From: SCTD01 sp963784675
Lineage (GTDB): Bacteria > Actinomycetota > Actinomycetes > Mycobacteriales > SCTD01
DNA: 64,000 nt
Direction of reading: 5' to 3'
Assembly (NCBI GenBank): GCA_963784675.1
Contig: CAWASE010000002.1
Location: 1 to 64,000, forward strand
Made by a program: the position numbers and the translations under genes. Positions 38,525-46,902 of the stretch are shown in pieces. Position 1 is the first letter of the stretch. Each line of letters begins with the position of its first letter. A model generated the notes under the pieces. That model saw only the letters and a program-made list of their open reading frames with translations, was not told the DNA's origin and searched no databases.

Positions 38525-39133
38525 ATGGCGCTGCACTGGCGGCCGGTCGGTCCGGAGCCCGCCCAGACATATTGGTGGCGTCGCGCGCTCGTGCTCGCCG
38601 GGGTGCTCGTCCTGCTGGCTGTGTCGGCCAGCCTGGCCGCCGGGCTGTCCACGGGCGACGATCGGGTCCGGACCGCCCCCGAGGTGAGGCCGAGCGTCCT
38701 GATCGGACCGACGGCCGCCAGCGCCCCGCCGAGCCCGACGGTCGGGCCCTGCCAGCCGGAAGCCCTGACGCTGCAGGCCTCCGCCGAGCAGAGCAGCTAC
38801 CCCGTCGGCGACCGTCCACGGCTGAGCCTGCAGATCACCAACACCGGCTCCGAGCCCTGCACGCGCGACCTCGGTCAGGCTGCCGTCGAGGTGATCGTGT
38901 TCTCCGGCAGCGACCGCATCTGGTCCAGCGACGACTGCGCGCCCGGCGGACCGATCGCGCTGCGGACGTTGGCCCCCGGAGTCGCCGAGACCGTGAGCGC
39001 GACCTGGACCGGGAGCCGCTCGGCGCCGGGGTGCCCGGGCGACCAGACGGCGGCCCGAGCCGGCACCTACCGGGTCGACGGCCGGGTCGGACAGCTCAGC
39101 TTCCAGGGCAGGGCGTTCCGGCTCACCGGCTGA
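38525..39133 (+). CDS. membrane-anchored protein with a two-disulfide external domain
   Basis: The 202-residue protein starts MALHWRPVGPEPAQTYWWRR, followed by one membrane segment (ALVLAGVLVLLAVSASLAAG), a Pro/Thr/Ser linker and an external beta-rich domain. Four cysteines (GPCQPE, EPCTRD, DDCAPG, PGCPGD) probably form two disulfides. The stretch VIVFSGSDRIWSSDDC is a strongly conserved part in actinobacterial proteins of this kind, often found near disA. Its role is unknown; the fold suggests an immunoglobulin-like or ligand-binding domain (similar to DUF4232-type proteins). Confidence 0.75.
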   Translation: MALHWRPVGPEPAQTYWWRRALVLAGVLVLLAVSASLAAGLSTGDDRVRTAPEVRPSVLIGPTAASAPPSPTVGPCQPEALTLQASAEQSSYPVGDRPRLSLQITNTGSEPCTRDLGQAAVEVIVFSGSDRIWSSDDCAPGGPIALRTLAPGVAETVSATWTGSRSAPGCPGDQTAARAGTYRVDGRVGQLSFQGRAFRLTG

Positions 39134-39254
39134 GGCAGGCAAGCCCCGCTCGCCTCAAGGAAGCGCACCGGCCCGTCGAAGCACCGCGCGTGAGGTCCCC
39201 GCTACGACACCGACCTCAGGTGCCGGCCGCGTCCGGCGCGCCGCGGCGGCAGCG

Positions 39255-40343
39255 GTGACGGCGCTCGCGAGCGGCGCCCCGGCGACGGTCCTGGTGGTCG
39301 ACGACTCGGCCGCGCAGCGGCGCTTCCTGCGCACCGCGGTGGAGGTGGACCCGGGGTTCAGCGTGGTGGGCGAAGCCCGGAGCGGCCGTGAAGCCGTGGC
39401 CCTGGTGACCCGGCTACGCCCCAGCGTCGTGCTGATGGACCTCGATCTGCCGCTCGGCACCGGCCTGGACGCGATCGAGCGGATCATGAGCGCGCACCCC
39501 ACGCCGATCCTGGGCTACAGCGCGCACCCGAACGGCGTCGCCCCCGGGCAGCAGGGCAGTCGGGCGCTGGAGGCGATCGCGGCCGGCGCGGTCGACGTGC
39601 TCGCCACCCCGGCGCCGGACGACCGTGGTGCCCTGGACGGCTACGCCGACGTCCTGCGCCGCCGGCTGCGGGTCTGTGCGCGGGTGCGGGTCATCACCCA
39701 CCCTCGCGGTCGGCTGCGGGTCGCCGCGACCGGGCAGGCGACCGCAGCGCACGCAGACCAGAGGGACAGCACGGTCTCGCTGGTCGCGATCGGCGCCTCC
39801 ACCGGTGGACCACAGGCGCTGCTGCAGGTGCTGGCGGCGCTGCCGGCGGACCTGGGGGCGGCGGTCCTGGTCGTGCAGCACATGGCCGAGGGGTTCATGA
39901 GCGGCCTCGCCTCCTGGCTCGACGACCTGCTGCCGATGACGGTCGCTGTCGGCGCCGGTCAGACGCGGCTGCTGCCGGGCACCGTCACCCTCGCCCCCAG
40001 CGGCGCGAACCTGCTGGTGCTGGACAGCCGTCTCCGGGTGGCGTCCACGCCGCCGGACCCGGGCCAGTTCCACGTCCCCGGCATCGACGCCACGCTGCAC
40101 AGCATCGCGTCGGCGGTCGGGTCGGAGGCCGTGGGCGTGCTGCTGACGGGGATGGGACGCGACGGCGCGGCCGGGCTGCTCGCCATGCGCAGCAGCGGGG
40201 CCCTGACGCTGGGCCAGGACGAGGCGACGAGCACCGTGTACGGGATGCCCGCAGCGGCCTACCAGCTCGGCGCCGTCGAGCGCCAGCTGCCGCTGCCGGC
40301 GATCGGCCCAGCCATCCTGGCCGCGGTGCGAGGCGGGCGATGA
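39255..40343 (+). CDS. cheB: chemotaxis protein-glutamate methylesterase CheB
   Basis: CheB removes methyl groups from chemoreceptors to adapt the response. The 362-residue protein has an N-terminal receiver (TVLVVDDSAAQRRFLRTAVE, phosphate-accepting Asp62 in VLMDLDLPLG, GYSAHPNG). The C-terminal methylesterase domain has the triad Ser in IGASTGGPQALLQVL, His in VVQHMAEGF and Asp in LLTGMGRDGAAGL. It overlaps cheR by four bases. No receptor or CheA gene is in the window, so the pair may serve another signalling complex. Confidence 0.94.
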   Translation: MTALASGAPATVLVVDDSAAQRRFLRTAVEVDPGFSVVGEARSGREAVALVTRLRPSVVLMDLDLPLGTGLDAIERIMSAHPTPILGYSAHPNGVAPGQQGSRALEAIAAGAVDVLATPAPDDRGALDGYADVLRRRLRVCARVRVITHPRGRLRVAATGQATAAHADQRDSTVSLVAIGASTGGPQALLQVLAALPADLGAAVLVVQHMAEGFMSGLASWLDDLLPMTVAVGAGQTRLLPGTVTLAPSGANLLVLDSRLRVASTPPDPGQFHVPGIDATLHSIASAVGSEAVGVLLTGMGRDGAAGLLAMRSSGALTLGQDEATSTVYGMPAAAYQLGAVERQLPLPAIGPAILAAVRGGR

Positions 40344-41737
40344 GCCCGGTGCTGGCGCTCAGCGACAGGGAGTTCGCCCGGCTGAGCACGCTCGTCGCCG
40401 ACCTCGCCGGGCTCGCCTTCGCGCCGAGCCGCCGTGAGTCCCTCGGCCACTCGTTGCGCGAGCGGCTGGCGGCCACCGGTCTGGCGGCCGTGCGTGACTA
40501 CCTCGACCTCGTCGCCGCGGACGCCGCCGAGCAGCAGGCTCTGCTGGACGAGCTGACCGTCCAGGAGACGCACTTCTTCCGTAACCCCCCACAGATGCGG
40601 GCGCTGCGGGCGCACGTGCTGCCGCAGCTGCTCCGCGAGGCGGAGCAGCGTGGACGTCGGCTGCGGATCTGGAGCGCCGGCTGCTCCACCGGCGAGGAGC
40701 CGTACACGATCGCGATGATGCTCCGCGAGCTGCTGCCGTCCACCCGCGGGTGGGACGTCCGCGTGATCGGTACCGACGTCTCGCAGGGCGCGCTGGCCGC
40801 CGCCCGACGGGCCACCTACGGACCGCGGGCGCTGCAGCAGGCGACCGAGCACGAGCGCGAGCGCTTCTTCCACGCGCTGCCGGACGGTCGCTTCGAGGTG
40901 CGCCCGGAGGTGCGCGACCTGGTCGAGCTCCGGCACCACAACCTCGTGCGCGAGGACGTCGTCGGCACGTGCCTGGACCTCGTCCTGTGCCGCAACGTGA
41001 CCATCTACTTCTCTCGCGAGACGACCCGGACGCTGGTCGGTCGGCTGCACGCCTCCTTGCGCGACGGGGGATACCTGTTCCTCGGGCACTCCGAGACGCT
41101 CTGGCAGGTCAGCGAGCAGTTCCGGCTGGTCACGCTCGGCAGGGACACGGGCGCCGCCTACGTCTACCGGCGCGAGGACGGGGTCGCCGCTGCCCCGGTG
41201 AAGAGCGCCGCGACGGCTGCCCGGGTCGCCGCTCCCCGCCGCACCGACGAGCCGGCGAGGATGACCGTCGCGGAGCCGTCCGCGGCAAGGGCTGCGCGAC
41301 CACGCCGAACGGACGCTCCACCTACGGACGCCCGCCTCGGCGACGTGCGCGAGGCGCTGGCCGACGGCCGCTATGCCGACGCCGCCCGCCTCGCGGCCCT
41401 CGCTGCCACGCGCGAGCCGCTGAGCGCCGACGCGCACTACCTGCTCGGCCGGGCGCTGGTCGAGCAGCGGCAGGACGTCGTCGCGCTGACGGCGCTGCGC
41501 CGGGCGGTGTATCTGGCGCCGGAGGCGGGGCTGGCCCACTTCCTGCTGGCCGGGGCACTGGGGCGCACGGGCGACCCCGCGGCCGCTGCTCGCGAGTACC
41601 GCGCGGCTGCGGCGACCCTGGAGCACACGGCAGGCATCGCGGGCGCCCCCGAGCTCGGCGGCCGCAGCGCCAGGGAGCTGGCCAGGCTGTGCGCGCGCCT
41701 GGCCGACGTCGAGCTGCCGGTGCGGCAGAGCTCATGA
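40340..41737 (+). CDS. cheR: CheR methyltransferase with C-terminal TPR-like region
   Basis: CheR methylates glutamates of chemoreceptors with S-adenosylmethionine. The 465-residue product has the N-terminal helical domain (EFARLSTLVADLAGLAFAPS), then LLDELTVQETHFFRNPPQM, IWSAGCSTGEEPYTIAMML (SAM site), VIGTDVSQGALAAARRATYG and DLVLCRNVTIYFSRETTRTL. After residue 290 a basic linker leads to a helical TPR-like part (ADAHYLLGRALVEQRQDVVA, GLAHFLLAGALGRTGDPAAA). Such TPR extensions occur in CheR proteins of non-classical, often biofilm-related, systems. It is coupled to cheB and followed by cheW. Confidence 0.94.
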   Translation: MSPVLALSDREFARLSTLVADLAGLAFAPSRRESLGHSLRERLAATGLAAVRDYLDLVAADAAEQQALLDELTVQETHFFRNPPQMRALRAHVLPQLLREAEQRGRRLRIWSAGCSTGEEPYTIAMMLRELLPSTRGWDVRVIGTDVSQGALAAARRATYGPRALQQATEHERERFFHALPDGRFEVRPEVRDLVELRHHNLVREDVVGTCLDLVLCRNVTIYFSRETTRTLVGRLHASLRDGGYLFLGHSETLWQVSEQFRLVTLGRDTGAAYVYRREDGVAAAPVKSAATAARVAAPRRTDEPARMTVAEPSAARAARPRRTDAPPTDARLGDVREALADGRYADAARLAALAATREPLSADAHYLLGRALVEQRQDVVALTALRRAVYLAPEAGLAHFLLAGALGRTGDPAAAAREYRAAAATLEHTAGIAGAPELGGRSARELARLCARLADVELPVRQSS

Positions 41738-41747
41738 GGAGGTTCGT

Positions 41748-42173
41748 GTGAACGGTCTGGTGACCTTCCGGCTCGGCGCCCGCGAGTACGCGACGTCCCT
41801 GAGCACGGTGCGCGAGGTCGTCCGGCTGTCCGGGCTCGAGGACCTGCCCGGGATGACGCCGCCGCTGGCCGGCGTGCTCGACCTGCGCGGTGACTCCCTG
41901 CCGGTGCTCGACCTGCGTCCGGTGGCCGACGGCCGGGGGGACGTGCTGGTGCTCTCGGGTGGGCCGGCCGGCTCGGTCGGGGTGGCTGTCGACGAGGTCC
42001 GAGCCGTCGTCGAGGACGGTCTGCTCCGCCCCTCGGGCGACGGCGCGCCGGTCGAGGGCGTGCTGCCGGACTATGTGCTGCAGGTCTTGCGCGGCGACCG
42101 GGGGCTGGTGTTCCTCGTCGATCTGAGCGCGATGGTCGACAGCGCCCGGGCGGGCTCGTTCGCGCCCGCCTGA
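41748..42173 (+). CDS. cheW: CheW-like coupling protein
   Basis: CheW joins receptors to the kinase CheA. The 141-residue protein has the two small beta-barrels of the family: LVTFRLGAREYATSLSTVRE and LAGVLDLRGDSLPVLDLRPV, with GVAVDEVRAVVEDGL later. It ends with DRGLVFLVDLSAMV. It follows cheR by ten bases and completes a cheB-cheR-cheW unit. The gene is convergent with disA. Confidence 0.92.
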   Translation: MNGLVTFRLGAREYATSLSTVREVVRLSGLEDLPGMTPPLAGVLDLRGDSLPVLDLRPVADGRGDVLVLSGGPAGSVGVAVDEVRAVVEDGLLRPSGDGAPVEGVLPDYVLQVLRGDRGLVFLVDLSAMVDSARAGSFAPA

Positions 42174-42207
42174 CCTGCCGTCGCGCGGACGGGGGCCGGG
42201 TCTCGGC

Positions 42208-43287
42208 TCAGACGTAACGCTCCAGGATCGAGCTCTCGGCCAGCCGGGAGAGCCCTTCGCGCACGCCGCGCGCCCGGGTCTCGCCCACGCCGTCGACGAT
42301 CTGCAGGTCGTCGATGCCCGCCGCGAGCAGCTTCTGCAACCCGCCGAAGTGCTCGACGAGGCGGTCGACGATCGCCCCCGGCAGCCGGGGCACCTTGGCC
42401 AGCAGCCGGTAGCCGCGCGGGCTGACCGCAGACTCCAGCGCCTCCGGACCCGCCGCGAAGCCGACGCAGCGGGAGACGGCCGACAGGTCCAGCAGGTCGG
42501 CGGCAGAGAGCGCGTCGAGCGCCTCCAGCGCGTCGTCGGTCGTGCGGGTGCGCCGGCCGGTGCCGCTGACGAGGTAGTCGCGGACGACCAGCTCGCGCTC
42601 GCCCTCGACGCCGGCCATCAGCTCGCCGAGCTGCAGCGACAGCAGCCGCCCGTCGGTGCCCAGCTCGACGACGTAGCCCTCGATCTCGGTGGCGATGCGG
42701 CGCACCATCTCCAGGCGCTGGCTGACGGCCATGGCGTCGCGGACGGTGACCAGGTCTTCGATCTCCAGCGCCGACAGGGTGCCGGCCACCTCGTCCAGGC
42801 GCAGCTTGTAACGCTCGAGCGTGGCCAGCGCCTGGTTGGCCCGCGACAGGATCGACGCGCTGTCGTCCAAGACGTAACGACGTCCGCCGACGTAGAGCGC
42901 GATGATCCGCATCGACTGGCTGACGCTGATGACGGGGTTGCCGGTCTGCTTGGCGACCCGCTCGGCGGTGCGGTGCCGGGTGCCGGTCTCCTCGGTCGCG
43001 ATGTTCGGGTCCGGCACGAGCTGGACGCTGGCGCGCACGATCTTGGCGAGGTCGCCGGTGACCACCACCGCGCCGTCCATCTTGGACAGCTCGCGCAGCC
43101 GCTGGGCGGAGAAGTCGACGTCGAGCTGGAAGCCGCCGGTGCACACGCCCTCGACGACCTTGTCGTGGCCGAGCACGATGAGCGCGCCGGTGTTACCGCG
43201 CAGGATGCGTTCGAGGCCGTCGCGCAGGGCCGTGCCGGGCGCGACCGCGGCCAGCGTCGTGCGCAGCAGGTCGTCCGTGCTGGCCAC
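42208..43287 (-). CDS. disA: DNA integrity scanning diadenylate cyclase
   Basis: DisA makes the second messenger cyclic di-AMP and stops when it meets branched DNA. The 359-residue protein has the DAC domain motifs DGA (Asp71 in KMDGAVVV) and RHR (GTRHRTAER, Arg104-Thr107). A helical linker follows, and then a C-terminal helix-hairpin-helix DNA-binding domain (IVDGVGETRARGVREGLSRL). All catalytic residues are present. On the same strand and upstream are radA and a DUF1232 gene; radA-disA pairing is conserved from Bacillus to actinobacteria, and RadA is known to restrain DisA. Confidence 0.97.
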   Translation of the reverse strand: MASTDDLLRTTLAAVAPGTALRDGLERILRGNTGALIVLGHDKVVEGVCTGGFQLDVDFSAQRLRELSKMDGAVVVTGDLAKIVRASVQLVPDPNIATEETGTRHRTAERVAKQTGNPVISVSQSMRIIALYVGGRRYVLDDSASILSRANQALATLERYKLRLDEVAGTLSALEIEDLVTVRDAMAVSQRLEMVRRIATEIEGYVVELGTDGRLLSLQLGELMAGVEGERELVVRDYLVSGTGRRTRTTDDALEALDALSAADLLDLSAVSRCVGFAAGPEALESAVSPRGYRLLAKVPRLPGAIVDRLVEHFGGLQKLLAAGIDDLQIVDGVGETRARGVREGLSRLAESSILERYV

Positions 43288-43498
43288 CTGCTCCGGACCC
43301 CTTTCGAGCGCGCGTCTTTGTCGCGGAGTCTAGGCAGCCGCGGGGCCGCTGACCCGCCGACGCGGTCACGGCTACGTCACGCGTGTGTGTCGTCCCTGCG
43401 AAGGTGCCGCTGCCGTGCCCGCTCCGGTCCGATGCCCGCTCCGGTCCCGTACCCGCCAGACGGGACGCCCGCGCGTCCTCGGGAGCGCCCTGGCGGGG

Positions 43499-43939
43499 CT
43501 ACCCCGGCAGCGGGCGGTCGGGGTGGGAGGGACGGGACTGCTGGCGAGGGGCGACCAGGCGCAGGACGGCGGCCAAGCCGTCGGGCGAGCCGGGCCAGTG
43601 TCGCTGCAGCGCCTGCGGCCCGGCGCGACGGACCACCGAGCGCAGCACCAGCGCGACCAGCACCGCGTCGTCGGCGTAGCCGAGCACCGGGATCACGTCC
43701 GGCACGAGGTCGACCGGCGAGGCGAGGTAGGCCAGGAGCCCCCACAGCCGCCAGCGGACCCCGCGGGCGAGGGTGCGGTCGCGGGCCAGCCGGGAGACCA
43801 GCCGGACGACGTCGGGCAGCAGCCGCAGCAGGTCGCGCAGCCGGGCGTCGTCGGGACGCGAGCGCCAGAGCACGACGAGCAGACCCAGCCAGAGCAGCAC
43901 GAGCCCACCGCCGGCGCCGAGGACGAGCCGCCAGGTCAT
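43499..43939 (-). CDS. DUF1232 (YkvA-type) small membrane protein
   Basis: The 146-residue product starts MTWRLVLGAGGGLVLLWLGL with an N-terminal membrane segment. It carries the DUF1232 signature YLASPVDLVPDVIPVLGYADD followed by DAVLVALVLRSVVRR. The function of the family is unknown. It lies between radA and disA on the same strand, separated from radA by a hexanucleotide repeat. The start at 43939 agrees with the family N-terminus. Confidence 0.85.
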   Translation of the reverse strand: MTWRLVLGAGGGLVLLWLGLLVVLWRSRPDDARLRDLLRLLPDVVRLVSRLARDRTLARGVRWRLWGLLAYLASPVDLVPDVIPVLGYADDAVLVALVLRSVVRRAGPQALQRHWPGSPDGLAAVLRLVAPRQQSRPSHPDRPLPG

Positions 43940-43950
43940 GTCGCCATGGT

Positions 43951-44008
43951 GCCGCAGCCGCAGCCGCAGCCGCAGCCGCAGCCGCAGCCGCAGCCGCAGC
44001 CGCAGCCG
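43951..44008. repeat. GCCGCA hexanucleotide tandem repeat
   Basis: Nine exact copies of GCCGCA plus a partial tenth lie between the radA stop (44010-44012) and the DUF1232 ATG (43939). Perfect repeats of this length are prone to slippage, so copy number may differ between strains. On the minus strand the unit reads TGCGGC and sits in the leader of the DUF1232 gene, just upstream of its start. Confidence 0.95.
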
Positions 44009-44009
44009 G

Positions 44010-45452
44010 CTAGCCGGGGCGGCGCAGCGGCCGCACCACCGCGTACCCCTGGAGCGCCTCGAGTGCGGAGGTGAGGTGACCCACCTCGGTGACCAGCACA
44101 CCCTTGGGTTGCGGCCCCAGCCGCTGCTTGCCTCCCCGCGGGACGATGATCCGCGCGTAGCCGAGCCGGACCGCCTCCGACACCCGTTGTGACAGGTGGC
44201 CGACCGGGCGGATGTCGCCCGACAGCGCGACCTCGCCCATGACCACGACGTCGAAGGGCACCGCGGCGTCCCAGACCGCCGAGGCCAGGGCGAGACAGAC
44301 GGCGAGGTCGGTGGACGGGTCGGAGAGCTTGGCGCCGCCGACGGTGGCGACGTAGACGTCGTTCTCGGCGAGCTTGACCTTCGCGCACCGTTCGGTGACG
44401 GCGATGAGCATCGCCACGCGGGCGCTGTCCAGGCCGGTGACCCCTCGCCGCGGATGGCCGCTGGAGTCGGCCACCAACGCCTGCACCTCGGCCGGCATCG
44501 CCCGCCGTCCCTCGACGGTGATGGCCACGGCGGTGCCGGCGACCGGGACCTCGCGGTGGCTGCGGAACAGGTCGGACTGGTCGCGCACCTCACGCAGGCC
44601 GTCGTCGGCCTGCTCGAAGCAGACGACCTCGTCGGTGGGCCCGAACCGGTTCTTCACCGCGCGCAGCAGCCGGAGGCTGGTGTGCTTGTCGCCCTCGAAG
44701 GTGAGCACCGTGTCGACCATGTGCTCGAGCGCGCGGGGCCCGGCGACGGCGTTCTCGCGGGTCGACTGACCGATCAGCAACAGCGGCATCCGGCGGGCCT
44801 TGGCGGCCCGGGTGAGCACAGCGGTCACCTCCTGCACCTGGGCCATGCCCCCGGCACGCCCCTCGATCGACGGCGAGGCGAGCGCCTGCACGCTGTCGAC
44901 GATCAGCAGCACCGGGTCGTGCGCCTCGATGTGTCCGAGCACGCTGGCCAGGTCGGTCTCGTCGGCCACCAGGATGCCGGGGTCGATCGCCCCGATGCGA
45001 CGGGCCCGCACGCTGATCTGCTCGACGCTCTCCTCGCCCGACACGTAGAGCACCACCGATCCGGGGTGCGAGCGCGCCATGGTGTGCGCCGCCGTGCTGA
45101 GCAGGGTGGTCTTGCCGACGCCGGGCTCGCCCGCCAGCAGCACCACCTGCCCCGCCACCAGCCCGCCGCCGAGGACCCGGTCGAACTCGGCGAGCCCCGT
45201 CAGGGTGCGCGGGGTGGCGTCGGCAGCCACCTCCGACAGCCGCTGCGCGGCGGTGGCCGGCGCCGAGCCCGAGGTGCGCAGCCCCGGTGCGACGCGGGTG
45301 GAGGCGGCCTCGACCAGCGAGCCCCACGCCTGGCACTGCGGGCAGCGCCCGACCCACTTGGCGACCGTGACGCCGCACTCGCCGCAGCGGTGCTGGGGGC
45401 GGTCGCGGGCGGAGGTCTTCAGCGAGGACGCACGGGCGGCGGGTCTGGTCAC
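44010..45452 (-). CDS. radA: DNA repair protein RadA
   Basis: RadA helps process recombination intermediates as a RecA-like branch-migration ATPase. The 480-residue protein has the N-terminal four-cysteine zinc site (CGECGVTVAKWVGRCPQC), Walker A GEPGVGKTTLL, the RadA-specific KNRFG motif (AVKNRFGPTDEV), and a C-terminal Lon-like P domain (VGGAKLSDPSTDLAVCLALA, GEVALSGDIRPVGHL). It precedes the DUF1232 gene and disA on the same strand. Confidence 0.97.
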   Translation of the reverse strand: MTRPAARASSLKTSARDRPQHRCGECGVTVAKWVGRCPQCQAWGSLVEAASTRVAPGLRTSGSAPATAAQRLSEVAADATPRTLTGLAEFDRVLGGGLVAGQVVLLAGEPGVGKTTLLSTAAHTMARSHPGSVVLYVSGEESVEQISVRARRIGAIDPGILVADETDLASVLGHIEAHDPVLLIVDSVQALASPSIEGRAGGMAQVQEVTAVLTRAAKARRMPLLLIGQSTRENAVAGPRALEHMVDTVLTFEGDKHTSLRLLRAVKNRFGPTDEVVCFEQADDGLREVRDQSDLFRSHREVPVAGTAVAITVEGRRAMPAEVQALVADSSGHPRRGVTGLDSARVAMLIAVTERCAKVKLAENDVYVATVGGAKLSDPSTDLAVCLALASAVWDAAVPFDVVVMGEVALSGDIRPVGHLSQRVSEAVRLGYARIIVPRGGKQRLGPQPKGVLVTEVGHLTSALEALQGYAVVRPLRRPG

Positions 45453-45521
45453 GCCTCGAACACTAGAGCGAACCTACGACAGGACGCGGTCGCCCCGCCG
45501 AGCCGGTCAGGGGCTCGCGCG

Positions 45522-46103
45522 TCAGCCCTCGCCCGCGCCCTCACCGTGCCCGCCGGCGGGACCCCCGAGCGCCGGCTCGCCCTCGGCGTTGCCGGGCCCG
45601 CCGGTGATCGGCCGTTCGGTGCGTCCCGTCAGCCTGACGGGCACCTGGACGTCGACCGCGCCGTTGCGCTCGAAGCGCAGCGTCATCGGGACGAACGTGC
45701 CCGTCCGGAAGTCACCGGTGAGCTCCTGCAGCACCAGCTCGACGGCGTTGCCGGTGGAACCCTTCGGGGGCACGACGACCTGCCCGGTGCGGCCGTTGAC
45801 GATGACGACGACGGTGCCGGCGGCGGGGCTGCTCACCGAGAGCAGCCGGTCCGGCTCGGTGTCGTCGCTGACGACCGTCAGGACGGCCCGCGCGCTCGAA
45901 CCCGTGCTCAGCACCTCGCCGACCAGCGGCGGCAGCACGGCCAGGTTGCGCAGGTCCAGCAGTCCCACCGCCTGGCTGGTGGAGTCTGCGGCGGTGCGCT
46001 CCTGATAGGTCTGCGCCGAGCGGCCGACCCCGCAGCCGGTGGCGGTGAGGAGCAGGCCGGCGGCGAGCGACGCCGTCAGGGCGGTGCGGTGACGGGGGCT
46101 CAC
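45522..46103 (-). CDS. lipoprotein with PCuAC (DUF461)-like domain
   Basis: The 193-residue protein has a lipoprotein signal (ALTASLAAGLLLTATGCGVG) and a beta-rich domain. The domain ends VPMTLRFERNGAVDVQVPVR, the pattern of PCu(A)C copper chaperones that deliver copper to cytochrome oxidase. The usual methionine and histidine copper ligands are not visible: the mature part has one Met, and its only His is in the Gly/Glu-rich tail. Copper binding is therefore doubtful. It overlaps the SCO1 gene by four bases (GTGA) as second gene, so a role in cytochrome oxidase assembly is a context-based inference. Confidence 0.8.
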   Translation of the reverse strand: MSPRHRTALTASLAAGLLLTATGCGVGRSAQTYQERTAADSTSQAVGLLDLRNLAVLPPLVGEVLSTGSSARAVLTVVSDDTEPDRLLSVSSPAAGTVVVIVNGRTGQVVVPPKGSTGNAVELVLQELTGDFRTGTFVPMTLRFERNGAVDVQVPVRLTGRTERPITGGPGNAEGEPALGGPAGGHGEGAGEG

Positions 46104-46837
46104 GGGGTGTCTCCTGAGGGTGCAGCGGCGAGCAGGGGGAGGTCGGCGGCGATGTCGCTGGGCCGGACGCCGCCCGGGTACAGCACCGGCAGCCGGTCGG
46201 CGACGTCGAACCCGAAGATGACGTTGGCGTGGCCCACACCGTATCCAAGCGGTCCGAAGTGCTGGTGGGGGGCCGTCCCCTGCTTGTGCACGTGCTCGTC
46301 GGGCTTGCCGGCGACGGTCTCGACGTCGCCGCCCCTGGCCGCCGCCGTGATGCCGGTGGCGACCTGCGCGGCGTCGACCTCGGACTGCGTCCCGACCAGC
46401 CCGACGAAGCCGTCCGACCACTGGTCCAGGAACCGGCGGACGACCGGTCCGGTGTCGCGCGCGGGGTCGGTGGTGACGAACACGACCCGCACCTGGTCGC
46501 GCAGGGCCGACGGGGTGGCGCGCAGCGCCCCGGCGATGTCCGCGAGCGCGGTGGGGCACTCGTCGGGGCAGCTGGTGTAGCCGAAGTACAGCAGCGTCGG
46601 GCGGCCTCGCGTCTGCGCGGCGAAGTCGTAGCGGTTGCCGGCCGTGTCCCGCAGGACGAACGACGGGCGCGTCGGTCCGCTCTGGCCGGCCGCGACGTCG
46701 GGTTCGACGCCGTGGAAGGCGGCCACGGCCGACGGCAGCGCGACCGGTCCGGCGTCGGGCCGGACGCCGGACGAGCATGCGCCCAGCGCCAGCACGACGA
46801 GGGCGCCGGCGGCGTGCGTGCGGTGCCGTCGGGTCAT
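46100..46837 (-). CDS. SCO1/SenC-family lipoprotein
   Basis: SCO proteins are membrane-bound thioredoxin-like factors that help insert copper into the CuA centre of cytochrome oxidase. The 245-residue product has a lipobox (LVVLALGACSSG), the CxxxC copper/redox motif in YFGYTSCPDECPTALADIAG, VVFVTTDPARDTGPVVRRFL and a late histidine (YGVGHANVIFGFD). It is the first gene of a pair with the PCuAC-like lipoprotein. The upstream minus-strand neighbour encodes a UbiA prenyltransferase. Confidence 0.92.
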   Translation of the reverse strand: MTRRHRTHAAGALVVLALGACSSGVRPDAGPVALPSAVAAFHGVEPDVAAGQSGPTRPSFVLRDTAGNRYDFAAQTRGRPTLLYFGYTSCPDECPTALADIAGALRATPSALRDQVRVVFVTTDPARDTGPVVRRFLDQWSDGFVGLVGTQSEVDAAQVATGITAAARGGDVETVAGKPDEHVHKQGTAPHQHFGPLGYGVGHANVIFGFDVADRLPVLYPGGVRPSDIAADLPLLAAAPSGDTP

Positions 46838-46902
46838 GCCGTCCAGTGTCCCAGGCCGTGGCCGCGCCCCGCCTGCCCGCACCGGCCGAGGCCGCGTGCG
46901 GC

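Noticed and set aside
39255..42173. A complete chemotaxis operon
   Set aside because: CheA, CheY-coupled receptors and flagellar genes are absent from the window.
43951..44008. A CRISPR-like array at the GCCGCA repeats
   Set aside because: The units are six bases with no spacers, so this is a simple tandem repeat.
42208..45452. A cyclic di-AMP riboswitch near disA
   Set aside because: No leader with the conserved fold elements was seen; the space before disA is short and GC-rich.
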